64,000 nt of DNA from Lycocorax pyrrhopterus obiensis (GCA_014706295.1 JACSVZ010000008.1:22299659-22363658), one strand, 5' to 3'; shown: positions 46,301-60,327, counted from the first letter of the stretch. Notes: generated by a model from the sequence alone, not told the origin. A program made the numbers and translations.

Positions 46301-49300
46301 AAGGCAGGCGCAGAGAGTGTTTCTAGCAAGGTTTCTGGGCACGGGGTTGTGCAGTTAAGGGACTTGGCTATTGTCCTGCCAGTGCCGTAACATCGGTTGT
46401 GCTTGGATGCTGTTGGGAATGTGTTTGCATGGCTTTACTCATGGTAAACACAGGGTAGACTTGGAACTATTTTGTGGATTCCTCTTGGATACAGGTGGGA
46501 AGCACTTAATACCACGCTGGTCCTAATTCAAAACCCTGGTTTCTATGTAGGAATTATTTGCAGTTAAACTCCAGCTACGCAGCCTTTGGCAAGAGACATG
46601 AATCAATTTGTCCAGCTTTTCTTTTCTGTTTTGTCCCTGTGTGAAGGCTGATGCCCAGTGTGTGCCAAGGGGGCCTTTCAGACCCAATAATGCGCCCTTG
46701 TGTCTCGTAGCATGCGTGGAATTTGCATAGGCTGTGCTGGGACAGGCAGGTTTCTTTTGTTGCTGGAAACAAGGAGCAAGTTCTTTTCCCTGTCTCTGCT
46801 TCCTAATGCCTCTTCAAAAGCTCTCAGCACTCATGTAAGAAATTTACTTTTTTCTATTTATTTTTGCATTAAATGTTGTTAGACTTTGTGCGACTTGTAA
46901 CACAGGCTGTGCAGAGAAGTCATATCAGTCAGTGCTACTTGACAAAATTGTTTAATTTTCTTTCTGTGAATCTAGATATCTAATTGTCAGAGGGAAGAGA
47001 TAATCTGTGATGCTTGATGTAACTGCTGCAAAGTATTTGCATATCTTCTCTGTGGGGAAACAAAACTGCTAGTGAGTGAATAACAGTGCACGGATCATTG
47101 CAGGCAGGGTCACTGGGCCTATACACTTGCTATTAACCCTTCTCAGGATCTGTATTGCCACAGAATGAGTTGTCATGGGTTTCAGGCAAAGGGCTTGCTC
47201 CACATTATGGGCAGAGCTGGCACTTGTTTGTGCATTGTAGCCCTATGCAATGAAATGCGAATATGATCAGATCAATAGGCAGTTGCTTTTTGGCAGCTGA
47301 TACCGAATTGTTGCATTTTGGTCTTGATTTATTGCAGATAACAAACTGCTGAAAAACAGGCTGGGAGGTGCTCAGCAAAATATGGCCCCCATTTGGAGTC
47401 AGCAGTGTGCTTGCTAGGCCACTGAGCCAGGCAGCTGGGAGCCTTTAAGAGCTTTCTAAAATTTTAGATGACCTGGCAGATTGCCTTGCAGTCTGCCTTG
47501 CAGACCTTCTTCCTCTCCGTCCTCTTGAAGGCGTCTTTGGCATCCGTGGAGAGCAGTGGCAAGGGGAGGGGGGTTTGGTATGGATTCTCATGATGCAAGA
47601 GTTGCTGAGAGCCTCCTTTCCTCTTGTTTCAGCAAGTATCTTTCTTCTTGTGGAGCCTGAGTTCCAGCTTCTGTTCTCTTATTCTGATCACGCATCCTGG
47701 AAATCCTGGAGATAGTCTTTCAGGTCAAAAATGTACAGCAGTAGCTCAGATAACTGTTGGGTTTACAGATAATGTGCAGAGGTGGGCTGGAGTTCAGGTG
47801 ACTTGCCAATATGTGCTTTGATGTCCTCCTGTCGTGAGCTACTGTCAGTTTACATCAGAACAGGAAGTTGCTGAGGTCTCTGAATTAGTAGTGAAGGGTT
47901 CGGTTACTTGAGCCAATGGATGTGAGGTTCAGTGGGCTGCAAACACTTTTGGTGGCAGCTGTGTTGAGCAGTGAGCAGGGGTGCCCAGCATGGTCTGAAC
48001 ACAGTGGTATGGCCTCTACCCTTCAGCAGTGAGGAGAGGAAGATCAAGGTGCTCCAGCCTTCTGTAGAAAAGCCTGTTTTGAAGGGAAAGCCTTTATGGG
48101 CTCAGGGGTGTTCAGCAGAGCACTTGCGACCCCCCAGGTGCCACACCACATCTAAGGGACTGATGTGATCCCTGGTACATAAGCACAGCATCCCTATTAA
48201 CTGTGCACTTGGCAGCTGCTCCTGGAAGATGGTGTCCAGTGAGAGCTCACAGCTGAGGATGGATGTAGAAAGAGTGGAAAGTAACAGCTGAAGAATGTTT
48301 AAAGAATTGGGGAATGTCACAAGGTGAACACATGCAGTATGTCCAAGCTGAGTGGGTAGGCATCCTCCTCCCAGAGCCCTGGAAGAACTGGCACACCCAT
48401 TCCCAAAGCCAGGCTATCACTTCATACCTGAGTATGAAATCAGGGCAGTAGCTCATGACTGGAGAATAATGACACTAATCCTCACCTTTAAGTAAAAGAG
48501 TGGTGGGAGAAGCAAGCTGGGCAACTCTAGCCTGCGGGCTTGACTTCAGAAACATGAAAATGTTTGAAACAGTGGTGGGAAGATGGTAATGGAAGACCTA
48601 GAGGTAGATGGAAATGGGGATAAAAGTTAAGTATGAGCATTAAGAGTGCTGATTAACATGAGATATCTCTTTGATAGCTCTTTGATTTGATTTTCAACAT
48701 GGTAAATGTACCTATCCTCTGGTAGTGTTATGTACCTGTTCTAGATAACCCTTAGCAGAGCAGGGTCCATCCCCTTTCCCACGCCACATGAGAAGCTTGA
48801 AATGAAGAAAGTATGTGTCAGCAGAGAATAGGGAAGTCAGATAAAGCGCATGAAGAGATGAAAGAGAGGTAAGAACTGGATGAGCTGAAAAGGGGTGATG
48901 TAGGTGAAAAGTTAGTAGGGGTTCCTCAAGGACTGGTCTTGCATGGCTCATGACAATGAGTTCTCACTTGCTCCAGACTCAGAGTGTGGAGCTGGCAGAC
49001 AGCAGTAATCAAAGGGTTGGCAGCATGTCACCTGGGAGCACCCACAGCAAAACTGAGGGTTCAGTGTTATTGATGTTTATGACCTTAAAAACAAAGTCCC
49101 AGGACATGGGAACTATCTATTTGTTGATAGAAAGGTAGGTATGATAGAATGGCAGTGGGAACTGATAAGTGTAAGGTGGCCATGAAAAGATTTAGATTGT
49201 TTTTCAGACTTTCAGGCCACTGGGAGTGAATTTCCCATTGGGGAGGAAGGGAGATAAAACCAGACCTTTTTACAACTTAAAGCAATAAGTTAATGTAAAA

Positions 49301-52300
49301 TATTGGATATTATATAATATCATCTCTGCCAGAGCTAGTAGGATGTAGATACAGTGAAACAAGTAGTAGAGATGTAGATGCAGTGAAAGTTTTCACTGGG
49401 TGTTGCCATGTGTTGCCTATGTCATTATCACGCTCTGGAGTGTTAGCTAGTCTTAGGCTGTGTTGTACAAACAGTCCAGAAATGATTTTGCTCCATAGGG
49501 AAATGTAACCGTGCTGTGCTGAGCACTCACCAAAGTCAGACAGTGCTGTTGGTGTAGACTGGTAGTTCCTGTGTCAGCAGATGTCTCCTTCAGGGCAGAC
49601 CAGCTGGCTGTAAAAACCAAAGTGATGAGGAGTTACTGTAGTTTTTTTTCCTCTTTCCCTTTTTTCAGTGATGCCATCTGCAATTTTGTCATCTGCAATG
49701 ACTCCTCCCTCCGCAGCCAGCCGATCATCTTCAATCCTGACTTCTTTGTGGAAAAACTGCGCCATGAAAAACCAGAGGTGTTCACAGAGCTGGTTGTCAG
49801 CAACATTACCAGGCTCATTGATTTGCCTGGGGCAGAGCTGGCCCAGCTAATGGGAGAGGAGGACCCAAAGCTGCCTGGGGCAAACAGCACAGCCTCTGGA
49901 TTTTTTCGGTCTCTGATGTCTCTGAAGCGCAAGGGTGAGTATGGATGGCATGAAGTCTGGTGCCTGCCCTTAGCGTGATGCTGTCATCATTTGTTACACT
50001 CAGTTTACAACACTTTCAGCCCGTAGTTTTGAGCTTGCGTGGAATGCTTAATACTATGGTTTTGTAATCTCTGGGGATGCCACTTCTAGAAAGGAGCAAA
50101 ACAGGCCAGGATATTGATCCCGGAAATGTCCTACACTTTGAGAATACCCTTCTTCTGGGATTATTGCTGTGGTGTATGTCGGGTTGGCTTCAGTGGGTCA
50201 GCTGCCCACTGTGCAGCTCAGAAATCTGTAAACATCTTCCATCCAAATGCCAGTGCTGCTCTGATCCACATCCAAATCCAGCAAGTCAGTGACAAAGCTC
50301 TGCAGACTGACTGATGAAGGCCAGTTTCAACTGTGGGAGGTGACACATCTTTCTTTCTCTCTTAGACAAGCATTCCCCCTGAGTTTTCTTCTTCTAAACT
50401 GACTATTCTTATCTTCTCTCAAGTTCAGCTGTCTTGGTTGTGAAACATTAGCCCCAGGCCCTTCTCAGAATTCTTCTTTTGAGTGTGGTTGTGTTTAGAT
50501 CCTTTCCTCTTCAATGGCTGGCATTTACCACTCTGTTTTGTCGAAACTAAAAGGGTGTTTTAGGTGTGTGCATGTCTTCTCCCACCTTTGTCCACACTCA
50601 GGGGGGAGCTTGGTTCTCCTGATAAGTTCAATTAAACCTTCTCACTCGTCTATACAGAAGCAGCCTCCATCTGGGCCCCTCACATTCCTCCTCAGCTCTG
50701 GTTTCCCAGCTTAGACTGGCTGGCTGCTGGCAGAGAAGCTGTGAGCTGCCTTTAGATGTTGGCAGCCTGAGAGTGAACATTTCTGATTAGTCTTCTCCTT
50801 CCTTTGAGCAGTTCTGCTGTTGTATCTCAGAGAAGGGAATATTGCTATGGTATAGTTTGACTATGGCTTTTTTCTGTCTTCAACCATTATATAATTTCTC
50901 TGAGTGTTTCTGATTCTACCAAGCCTATTCCTCCATTGTGTTTCCTAAGGACAAGCTCTGCAGCCCCATTGATCAGGCAGAATTTTCTAGTGCCGGCTTC
51001 AGCCCTCCACTTCTGTCTCACCCAGCAAGAACCCTGGTACATACACTCGCCCTAGGAAAATAAAAGACTGCAAATCAAGTCTTTTAGCATCCTTAGATAA
51101 GAATTACTTAATATTGCCGTGACTTACTTTGCTGCTCCATAATAACAGGTCTTCGTGCTGCCCCTAAACTGCAGTTAGACTGTGCTCATACCTGTTACTG
51201 CTCCTGCCTCTTCCCAGTCAGTAGCAGGACACCTTAAATTCAAGCACTTGCCACTTGACAAACAGAAGTGAGTGAGTAACCAAACTGAAAGTGTTTTCTT
51301 AGTGTGTATGTAAACTCCCATGTTCTTGTCAAAACCTTCCAGCAGGGGCTAGTGAGCCTTCTCTGGCTCAATTTTTTATTAAATTATCTGTACTCTGCTG
51401 GAGCACTGCTCTTATCAGACCTGACGTCTCATGCTAACTCTCTTCCCCAAGAGCTCTGCCTTCCCCCATTCAGATATCTCCACGGCCATGTGTCACTACA
51501 GCTAGCAGATGTTTCCAAGTCTGCTGGCTGCACTCCCAGGCTGCAATGGCAGTGTCTCCCAGCACTGACAGGCACTGTCTGTGAACTCCTTGGCCAAACT
51601 CTGAGAAAAAGAAGTTTGTGCCTACAGAGAAAATCAGTTTCATGTACTGGATGTTTCATCTTGGAGCCATCATTTGTTTTTCTTCATGTTATAGACCAGC
51701 TAGAACAAACAAGTTTTATTTCTTCAAAGCCAGAGGCCAAGGACCATAAAGCTCAGAGCTGTTCAAACTGCAAACACTCACAACTTCTTTGAGCATCAGG
51801 AAACTCAGCCTCATGCTGCTGCTTAGTTTCAGAAGCAATCGTACAGTAACATCTAAGCCTTTGTAATGCAGCATCCATTCTCCAGACATGTCTTTCAAGT
51901 TTCTTTGAGAATCAAATTCTCATTCAGATACCAGCTTCTGACTTCAAAACTAAATCGAATTTGTCAGGCCCTGCATGTCTCAAGAAGATGTATTTTCCTC
52001 TTCTGTTCCTGGCCACTATTGATTCTATCTGTTGAATGTCTAATGAGTTTAGTTTTCTTCAAGGACAAGAATCTTTTGCCAATCATTCTCTCCCTTTGCA
52101 CTCAAACCTTTCAGATCTTTCGTGTGGATCAAGAGCTCACATTGCCCTCCTTTCTCTTGCAAGACTGAAGCATGCGCTTTATCAGAGTGAGGTCAGAAAT
52201 GATTGATTTAACAGGAGGCTGGAGTTCCTGGTGGCTTACCATGTATTTCAGAAGTCCTGGAAGAAAGCAGAACATTCTTCAGGCGGAATAAATTTAGTTA

Positions 52301-55300
52301 CACAGGAAGGCTGCTAGAGAAGTGCATAGGGTTAACCAGGTCTCTCCCACATGCTGTGAGCATCAACACCACAGAGCAGTAAGATCTGTAGTACAAGAGA
52401 CCAAAAGCTAGTAAAATCAAAATGAGATATGAGGGGAAAAAAAAAAGCAAGAGAAACCTTGTGGGGGACATAACTTTTATCAGACCAGCCAAGGCACTGC
52501 TTGGATTGCTGGGCTATCAGCTGTAGCAGTGAGGAGAGAAGCCTTCAGTGCAAATGGTGCAAATGTCCAGCCTGCCCTCAGAAGTGACCCATGTTCCTGG
52601 CAGTCTGGTCATGGAGAAGGGAGGAATATTCTTTTCTTACATCTGTTGTCTCTTTGAAGCCTAAGTACAAGGGCAGGACAAACCAGCTCTGTACCTGGTC
52701 CCAGTTCTCAGTCTCAGTCAGCGTGCTGTGGTACAGTCTCTGCAGTATCTTGTCTCCAGTCCAAACCTATATGCATCTGAGGGAAGAAGTGTGGTGCCCA
52801 AAGTTCTGGTTACTGCCAGTGAAGTCTCTGGGAGTTGTCTCCACTTTCTGAGGGACAGATCGTACTGGCTCTGTGTATGTGACAGAAAAATCCATTCACT
52901 AGCAAGGCTGCATTTATTAGAAAACACTGACTGTCCTGCTGGATAATCACTCAACTGGGAAGTCCCTCTCTGGACAAGAAGAGTATTCTACATTGGTTCA
53001 TCAAATGCCCTTCAGTTAAATGGACTTCTCATCTAATGTTTCCTTCCCTGCAGGGATCTCCTTCCTTTCAGCTCAGTTGCTTTCACCTTTTGGGACTATA
53101 GCCTGTGCTATTTACAGGAGTTCTGGAGCTGGCAGCTCATGCCCAGTCTCAACCCCATGAGATGGGAGCAGACTCCATGAGTGAGAGGAGCCCAGCTCAT
53201 TGCTTTGCTACTCTCCTTCTATGTTGTTCAGCTTTCATACTTTCCTCAGACCAGGGCAGCTGACATGGAAGAGAGGTTCACTGGGATGAGGAAATTCCGT
53301 GTTTTACCCCTGCCTGAAAAGAAAGCTAATGTGAGCCAGTCAGATTATGTCTGCTCTCCCCAGTAGTGCTTATTTTCCTCTCCCATAACCTCATAGCTGC
53401 ACCTCTTCTTTCTGCTTCACTTCATGTCAAGCCACAATGAGGATTAATCTGGACATTTCTTCCACAGTGTGGAGTGTGGCAGGCACTGGGGCTGTCCAGG
53501 CTCTTACATCTGCCCTTCCCACTTTGCTCTTTTCATAATGTCTAGGCTTGCAGATTCTATGCCGTTTAAAACTGAAGCATCTGTTCTGGTGTTGTTTTTT
53601 CTTCAAGGGCTAGAGAATATTTGCTTTAGCTGATAAAAGCTGTAATTAAACTGAGGTAAGAAGCAGGATGATGAAGCCCATGTGAGTACAGCATGGTGAG
53701 ATGAAGTGACTTACTTTGGAGTGTTTGTGATATCTCACATCTGTGAGGGTCCTTGTGACCTTCACCTTTAACATTTTGGGGCACTGGTCTTTGCATGTTG
53801 AAATCTTGTTCTTTGGGGAGCATTGATTTCTGTGGCTGTTGGGTTCTGAGCTGCCTGAACACGTTGTCTTCTGTTCTGCAGAGAAAGGGGTGGTGTTTGG
53901 CTCACCGCTGACAGAAGAAGGCATTGCACAGGTTTCCCAGCTGATCGAGTATCTGCACAAAAGTAAGTGGCTCTGTTTGCTGTCTTTCTATCCCAGTGGG
54001 TATCTGTCTGGCCCACCTCAGGTCTCTGGTGCAGACAGGGTGACAAGCTCTGAGCTCTCCAGCAGCAGGAGTTTGGGACTGCGCTGGGCAACTGTTCCCC
54101 AGAATTGTCTAGGAGATATGTTGGTCTCTTTCCCTCTGTACAAGGACTTTTTCCACTGATGGGAGCCAGCTTGAAAGTCATGTCTCTGCATGCACTTCAC
54201 TAAGGTTTGCTGTCAAACTCGGGAGAGAGGAGGGAACTGCTTTAGTAAGAAGGTGGGAATTCAGCTTCTGATTACTCAGTGCCCTTTTTTCTCCCCTCTG
54301 CCAAGCAGATCTAAGAGCAGAAGGCTTGTTTCGAGTGCCAGGCAACAGCATCAGGCAACAGATCCTAAAGGATGCTCTGAACAGTGGTACAGATATTGAC
54401 CTGGACTCTGGGGAATTTCATTCCAATGATGTGGCCACCCTACTTAAGATGTTCCTGGGTGAATTACCAGAGCCGCTGCTGACACACAAGCACTTCCATG
54501 CCCACCTCAAAATTGCAGGTGAGTGGGCAGCAAGAGGCAGTGATGGGCAGAAGGACTGGAATTGGCCTCCTAGAAAGCACGCTAGGCTGTGAAGTATATT
54601 CCTTAAAGGCAGGGTAAGAAGGAATCTTCTGCCATCTCAGCCTGGTGATGGAAAGACTCGAGCTGAAAATCTTAACAAATCAGACCAACTCTGTCTAGAC
54701 CATTCTTCTCTCAGATACCACAGGGGTAAAACCCACAGTGATAACCTGGGTCTCCACGTGTTTTATGTCTGGGGTTCTGAGCAAGTTGTGGTTTCTGTGT
54801 ATTTAATAACTGTTATTGAACTACCTTATGTGAACTTCCTCCATTTTGCCTTCAAGCCATCCCAGCTCTTAGCAGCTCTGTTGTTTTGTGGGAGGAGTAG
54901 CATAGATTAACACATCAAGTGGGGAGCTTGGGAGCTGGGGGGAAGAGAGATGGAGGTCCAAGAACTGTACAGGGGTTTGTAGGAGATCTGCATCCAAAGA
55001 GGGAAGGGTAAGCAGTTGCAACAGCCTGCTCTGAGGGAAGGTAATGCATGTCCTTCATGTTCTGCCGTGTGATTTGGCAGACTTGACGCTGTTTGATGAG
55101 AAGGGGAATAAGACCAGCACTCCAGACAAAGAGCGCCAAATTGAAGCCCTCCAGCTGCTGTTTTTGATCCTTCCCGCTCCCAACCGCAGTCTGCTCAAGC
55201 TGCTGCTGGACTTGCTCTACCAGACCGCCAAGAAGCAGGACAAGAACAAGATGTCTGCCCACAATCTTGCCCTCATGTTTGCACCTCACATCCTATGGCC

Positions 55301-58300
55301 CAGAAATGTGAGCATTGCCTCAGTGTCTGTGGGTGGGATATTGCAAGGTAAAAAGCAAAGGCTTGGCAGGGGAAAAACCAAGATGAGAAGGTTAAGTATT
55401 GACACAATGATGTGAGGGTTGGAGGCTGTCCTCCTGGCAGAACTCAGTCGCAGTGTTCAGCCCAGACCTGCCATGGGTCTCATTTGCAACTTATGCATCT
55501 TCTTTTTCAGTAAAATTGAAAGCACAGCATAGTCATGCTTCTTAGAATATCAGCTCCAGAAAAACCTTGCAGGTCTCTTTGCAAGGTTTCTTGTGCTGCT
55601 GGTGAACTGTTTGGCCACAGAGTTATCTGATTCTCCTCACAGCAACTTTGGCTCTGTGAGCTCTGCTTGTTGGCGTGCTATGAGCCCGGCCTGCCTGTCA
55701 CCTCAGAGTAGGTCTCCTGCTGTGGCAACTGTGTGTATCTGTGTCCCAGAAGAGACCCTCCTCCTCCCCTTCTAATGGATGCACCTTTGGCTGTGTCCCC
55801 TTGCCAGGTGACAGCAAATGACCTTCAGGAAAATATCACAAAGCTAAACAATGGAGTGACCTTCATGATCAAACATTCTCAGAAGCTCTTCAAGGTAAGT
55901 GTGCTTTGGGGTCTTGCTGTCCTGCCTCCATCACCAGGAGACTGAATGCCCCTTGTACAGACAGGTCCCATGTGTATTCTGTGGGCTCTCTTCTGCAGTA
56001 TGAGAAGGAGACTTTCTACAAGAAACTGTTCCTTTAGTGACTAGGGAGGAGGTCTTTGCTGGGCAGGCAGCCCTGGAGGTGGCTTTGCCAGGGCAGGTCG
56101 GCAGCACGGTGCAGTGTAACACTCCCCTCTGCTGGACACCAGCACCTGCTGCCCAGCAGGAAACCTGGCTCCCGAGGGCAGGTACACACCGGGCTGCACT
56201 CGGGTTCTGGCAGGATAAGGAAATGGAAGGGATTTGTCCTGCCTGAGTGCTGCCAAGAGCAGAATACCTGATGCAGGGGGTTGTTTGTTGTGAACTTCTC
56301 TGCAAATGGTCATCAGCCCACTGCTGTTACAGGCACTGTCCAGCTCTGAGCAGGGTGCTGTGGTAGGACAGTCAGGAGTGTGGGGCTATCAGCAGGTTCC
56401 TGCAAGGAAATGTTTCTACAACAGGTGGTCTCTTGACTTCTCAGGACCTTCCTGGTCACTGGAGGCATCTGCTCTCTGCAGATTCCTCCCATGGAGAGTT
56501 CCCCTTCTACCTTCTTTGTCAGGCCCCAATTTGGCCAGCTCAGAGCTGGGGGAATTACTTAGAACGGGGTTTCACAGGAACTTTTTCCTACTCTGAGTTC
56601 CACTTGTGCTGAATGTCTGCATGTAAAGGATACTGTGAACAGGGAGTGCGTTGAGGACATGAAATTCCATGGCTTCGTTTGCCCAAAATGGCTGGGTCTT
56701 GATACAAGTGGATTGTGTGGTATGGTTGAAAAGCAGCTCTTGCTGGAGCCGCTGTTGCCCCAAGGCCAAAGATGCTAAAGGTACATTTGGCGTGTTCTCT
56801 GCTCATCGTCACAGGCTCCAGTGTACATCCGGGAGTGTGCCAGGCTGCACTATCTGGGATCCAGAGCCCACACATCAAAGGTAAGGCCAGCAAGTGCAGC
56901 GCCTGCCCTCCATGAAAGGGCAGAGGCTGTGATGCTATGAAGGGATCTTTGTGAGTGATAGAAGCTGGAAACCAAGTCATGAAAGAGGATCTGTCAGAGG
57001 GCGGGAGCAAGGGAAGCATATGGTGTGGTAGTGCAGGCGGCTGCATTAGGGAAATTGGACAGAGTTGAAGCATCTGTTAATCAAAAGCACAGGGAAGGAA
57101 AGCTACGAGCTCCTGTTTAGCAGCAAACCTGCTCCCTGTGCCCAGTACATGCAGCACCTGCTCCTTCACAGGGCTGTGCCTTCCAAACAGACAGACATGC
57201 CTGCTGCCATGGCCAGGATGCTTGGCAGAAGTGCTGAGATAAAGGCTACTTGCTGTCACTGGGACAACATTTGTGTCTTGCCAGCAGATGCTTCCCTGCC
57301 TCATATAGCTGCAGAAGAGGGAAGATGCATTGCAAGGAGCTGCACTGACCCTTCTCAAGCCTGGAAGGGTTTCTGCAGCTGGCATCTGGGAGGGGAGGGA
57401 AGAAGCAATGGGGTCACCTTTGTATTGCTGTCACCTCTTCCTGGCACGGGGCCTGCTGATGCAGTGCTGCTGCAGAGGGGTAGGGAAAACACAGCCCTGT
57501 GCATTCACTGGGATTGAGGCAGCTCACAAGACTCTTCCTAGGCTGGCTCAGATGGGTGGCTCGTTGGGATTAAAGCATGGCAAGCGACTGCTGTCTCCGC
57601 TTTCCCAGGACGACCTGGATTTGCTGACGTCTTCTGGCTCCAAGGAGCTGCAGCCCCTCAAGTCTCAGAAGCGAAGCCGGCTGGACTCTTGCCATCAGGA
57701 GGAGACCCAGCAGCGCACAGAGGAGGCACTGAAGGAGCTCTTCCGCCACGTCCACAATATGCCTGACTCTGCAAAGAAAAAGAAGCTTATCCGGCAGGTA
57801 GTGTGGGGAGGGAAGATATCTTGGGGTGTGCTTGTCAGCACAATCCTAGGCACAGGGCTAAAGGCAGGGCCTTCTTTGAGAGCTGCTCCTACTTCTCGTC
57901 AGGCTGGGGAAATTGGTCTCTGGGCTGTGTAAGGGGCAGAGCTGTAAGAAGACAGGAGGAGGAGGTGTCCTGGATGTTGCTGTACCAAGCAGTGCTTTTG
58001 AGCTCTGTTTTTTAAGCTAAGGACTTGCTAGCCAGCAGTTTCCCAGTCCTGATCATGGCCTTGTTGAGCTTTCTCCCTCAGAAAGGGAAAAGTTTCTTCC
58101 CCAGTTGCCTGCAGGGAGTGGACAAACTGGTCTCCTCTTGGTCTCAGACAACTTGCTGCACCAGACAGACTGGTCAATGTGGTCAGCACCAGTCATGGCT
58201 GCCAGCCTCCAGCTGCTGCCCAGCCTTCTTTCTGCTCCCAACATCTGCTGCTTTTGGTTAATCTGGTAGCCAGCACAAAGCAGCTTTGCACCCAAACTCC

Positions 58301-60327
58301 CTGTAATCCTGGGTGGAAGGTGTGGCCTTCCTCTGATTTCTTCCTCCTGCAGCTCTGAGCTGCTCCTCCATTCTAGGGGGTGAAGGAGACAAACTGAGTT
58401 CTGGGACAGCAGGTAGAGCAGCACACAGCAGTAAGGGAGGAGTGTAACTGTGCTAACATACTGCCCTCATATTCCCTCCTAGTTTAATAAGCATCCAACA
58501 GCTCTGACTCCTGGCTCCGATGCGCCCACATCCCCAGCACCTCGCCGCACCCGCTCGCGCTCCTTCAGCGGCCTCATTAAGGTAAAAGCAGCCTCTGACC
58601 CTTGCTCTCTGCTGTGAGTTTCTGATGTTGCTTTCTGCTTCTGCCTTGCCCTGCCTTGAATGAGACCCTCAAAGGGTAGGGACTCTTCAAAGTATTACCT
58701 GCCAAACAACACAGATCCACTGGGGCAGAAAAGGCAGCACAGTGACAATAAGCCGTGTTAGTATAAAGTGTAATTATCTTGAAACACATGGCTGTAGGAT
58801 CTATGCATCTTTCTGGAGAATTGATTGCTTCCTGAGATGAGATGAGGATTGACAGGGAGCTGTTCATGTAGTCTAGCATGTTAGCACGGGTTTTAGCACA
58901 TTGGGGGCTGCCCTACAGCAGCATGTACCTGCTTCTGACAGGCTGGGCTCCTGGCCAGGCCTCAGGTCAGCTCCCCAAACCCTTTACAATCAGGCAGGCT
59001 CAGCCTAGTGGTGTGGTATTTCGCATGGTTCTGCTTTGCAATCTTTGTCCCAGCTTGGCTTCCTTTTTTTCTTTCCCAGCATCCAACTGCTTACCAGCAA
59101 TGCATCCTGCTCCTTCCCTTTCTTTTTTACTTTGCACTCTAAGCACTAGCCAACAGCCCTTTCTTCTTACAACAGCGGAAAGTTTTGGGAACTCCAGTTA
59201 TCCTGGAGAGGAAGAGCAGGGATACCACACCAGAGCCTGTGCGGGTCAGCAAAGAGAATGTCCAACTGGTAAGAGCTGCTCCCAGCACCACTGAAGCTGC
59301 TGGTGGGGAAGTGTGTGAGGGGAGTTTGAGAGCAACTTAAGCCATCCTTGGGGAGCTGTTCTCTGCCCAAGAGAAGGTTTCCAAGTTTCTTTTGTATGAT
59401 AAAATAAGGTCCTGAGAAGCTGCTCCAAGGAGAGCAGAGCAGCATCAAAGCAGGGGTGACAGCACTGGGCCTCTACTCCAGTCTTGTCTCACTGGCTTTG
59501 TTCTGCCCTGGGGCATTTTCTTGTGCCCCCTTCCCTCTCTCTCATCCTCCTCCACAGGTTGTACAAAGCCTGCTGCCTGTATGCAGTAGGGCTGTCCCAT
59601 GGCCCAGACAAACCAAGAGTGGATTTGGGTGGTAGATGCTCTTTGGTGGTACAGGCTGCTCCCAGGGAAGGCTGTGAATGCCAGTTCATTCACCAGCTCT
59701 CTACTCCTATTGCCCTCTCTTGTCCAGTTACAGAAATGTGGCTCTCCAGCTCACATGTCCCAGGCAAAGCTGAAGTCTTTGGAAGGCCAGAAAGAGGTGA
59801 GACACTTCCCTTACCCCCCATTCCTTTTCCCACGGGGAACCTGGTGTGCTGAAACCTGCCGAGGTGACAGCAGACACTCAAAGCTCTGTGACAGCTGTGG
59901 TGCCCCAGCTCGTAGCAATCTGCTCTGTGCCGAGCTGCAGGCAGGTGACGTGCTGGAAGCCAGACCCTGAAGGGTCTGACAGCCCTTCTACCTGTGAGTT
60001 GGCAGGCTGGCTGTTGCAGGAAGCAGAGGGAAGCTGGCAGCACAGGGTAGTGCTAACAGCCTGTCAGGGTGGCAGTGGGACAAGAGGTTGGTGCAGCCCA
60101 AGACTGACTGCTGTGTTTGTTGCTGTCTGCTCACTGCCTCATCTAGAGCTTTAGCAAAAGGTGTAGGAGGCCAACAACAGGGAAGGGTCCTTGCAGGGGG
60201 AGAAAGTCAACCTTTTCTTGCATGGTGTTCAGTGTCTCAAGCGCTCAATTGCTCTCATTCTCTGCTACAGGAATCCTGTAGACGCATGCGAGCCCGCCTG
60301 CTTTCCAAGGATTCATCGTCCCTCTGA
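37348..60327 (+). CDS. ARHGAP19: ARHGAP19, Rho GTPase-activating protein 19
   Basis: RhoGAP acting on RhoA, implicated in cytokinesis and mitotic cell-shape control. Twelve coding exons: 37348-37382, 49669-49934, 53882-53962, 54309-54518, 55081-55307, 55808-55894, 56815-56880, 57609-57797, 58483-58581, 59176-59268, 59728-59796, 60271-60327 (TGA 60325-60327). They give 492 residues (human 494). Exon 1 is tiny (MAAGAPASGGR plus part of Ser) and joins exon 2 at SDAICNFVICNDSS, the same junction as human GRS/DAIC. The RhoGAP domain spans roughly residues 100-300: FGSPLTEEGIAQV, then GLFRVPGN with the arginine finger at Arg136, FLGELPEPLLT, and NKMSAHNLALMFAPH. The C-terminal third is basic and Ser-rich (RRTRSRSFSGLIKRKVLG), likely a phospho-regulated region. 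The last two exons diverge most from human but keep frame. ATG 37348 has a strong context; an out-of-frame ATG lies 5 nt upstream (see findings). Intron 1 is 12.3 kb. Confidence 0.96.
38205..38240 (+). repeat. Poly-T / pyrimidine tract
   Basis: Long T run followed by a C/T-only stretch, broken only near its end; simple sequence in ARHGAP19 intron 1. Confidence 0.8.
49306..49388. repeat. 16-bp palindrome and 18-bp direct repeat
   Basis: GATATTATATAATATC at 49306-49321 is its own reverse complement. GATGTAGATACAGTGAAA (49342-49359) recurs at 49371-49388 with one mismatch. The block lies about 280 bp before exon 2 of ARHGAP19. No transposon ends were recognised. Confidence 0.75.
49935..60270 (+). 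other. ARHGAP19: ARHGAP19 introns 2-11
   Basis: Introns between the listed exons, of which intron 2 (49935-53881) is the largest. All have GT-AG ends. Apart from an A run at 52437-52446, no repeat, RNA gene or embedded gene was recognised. Several open frames of 60-200 codons on either strand overlap exons in other frames or lack any resemblance. Confidence 0.6.

Larger units (their letters stand above)
37383..49668 (+). other. ARHGAP19: ARHGAP19 intron 1 (12.3 kb)
   Basis: The intron starts in the CpG island (to about 37970) and then turns AT-richer. No nested gene, RNA gene or full transposon is recognised. Visible features are a pyrimidine tract (38205-38240), a T run (38617-38628), three AT-rich blocks that look like conserved non-coding elements (40585-40765, 45565-45745, 47225-47350), a perfect 16-bp palindrome (49306-49321) and an 18-bp direct repeat (49342-49359 and 49371-49388). 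Open frames here are short and without family resemblance. Confidence 0.65.
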
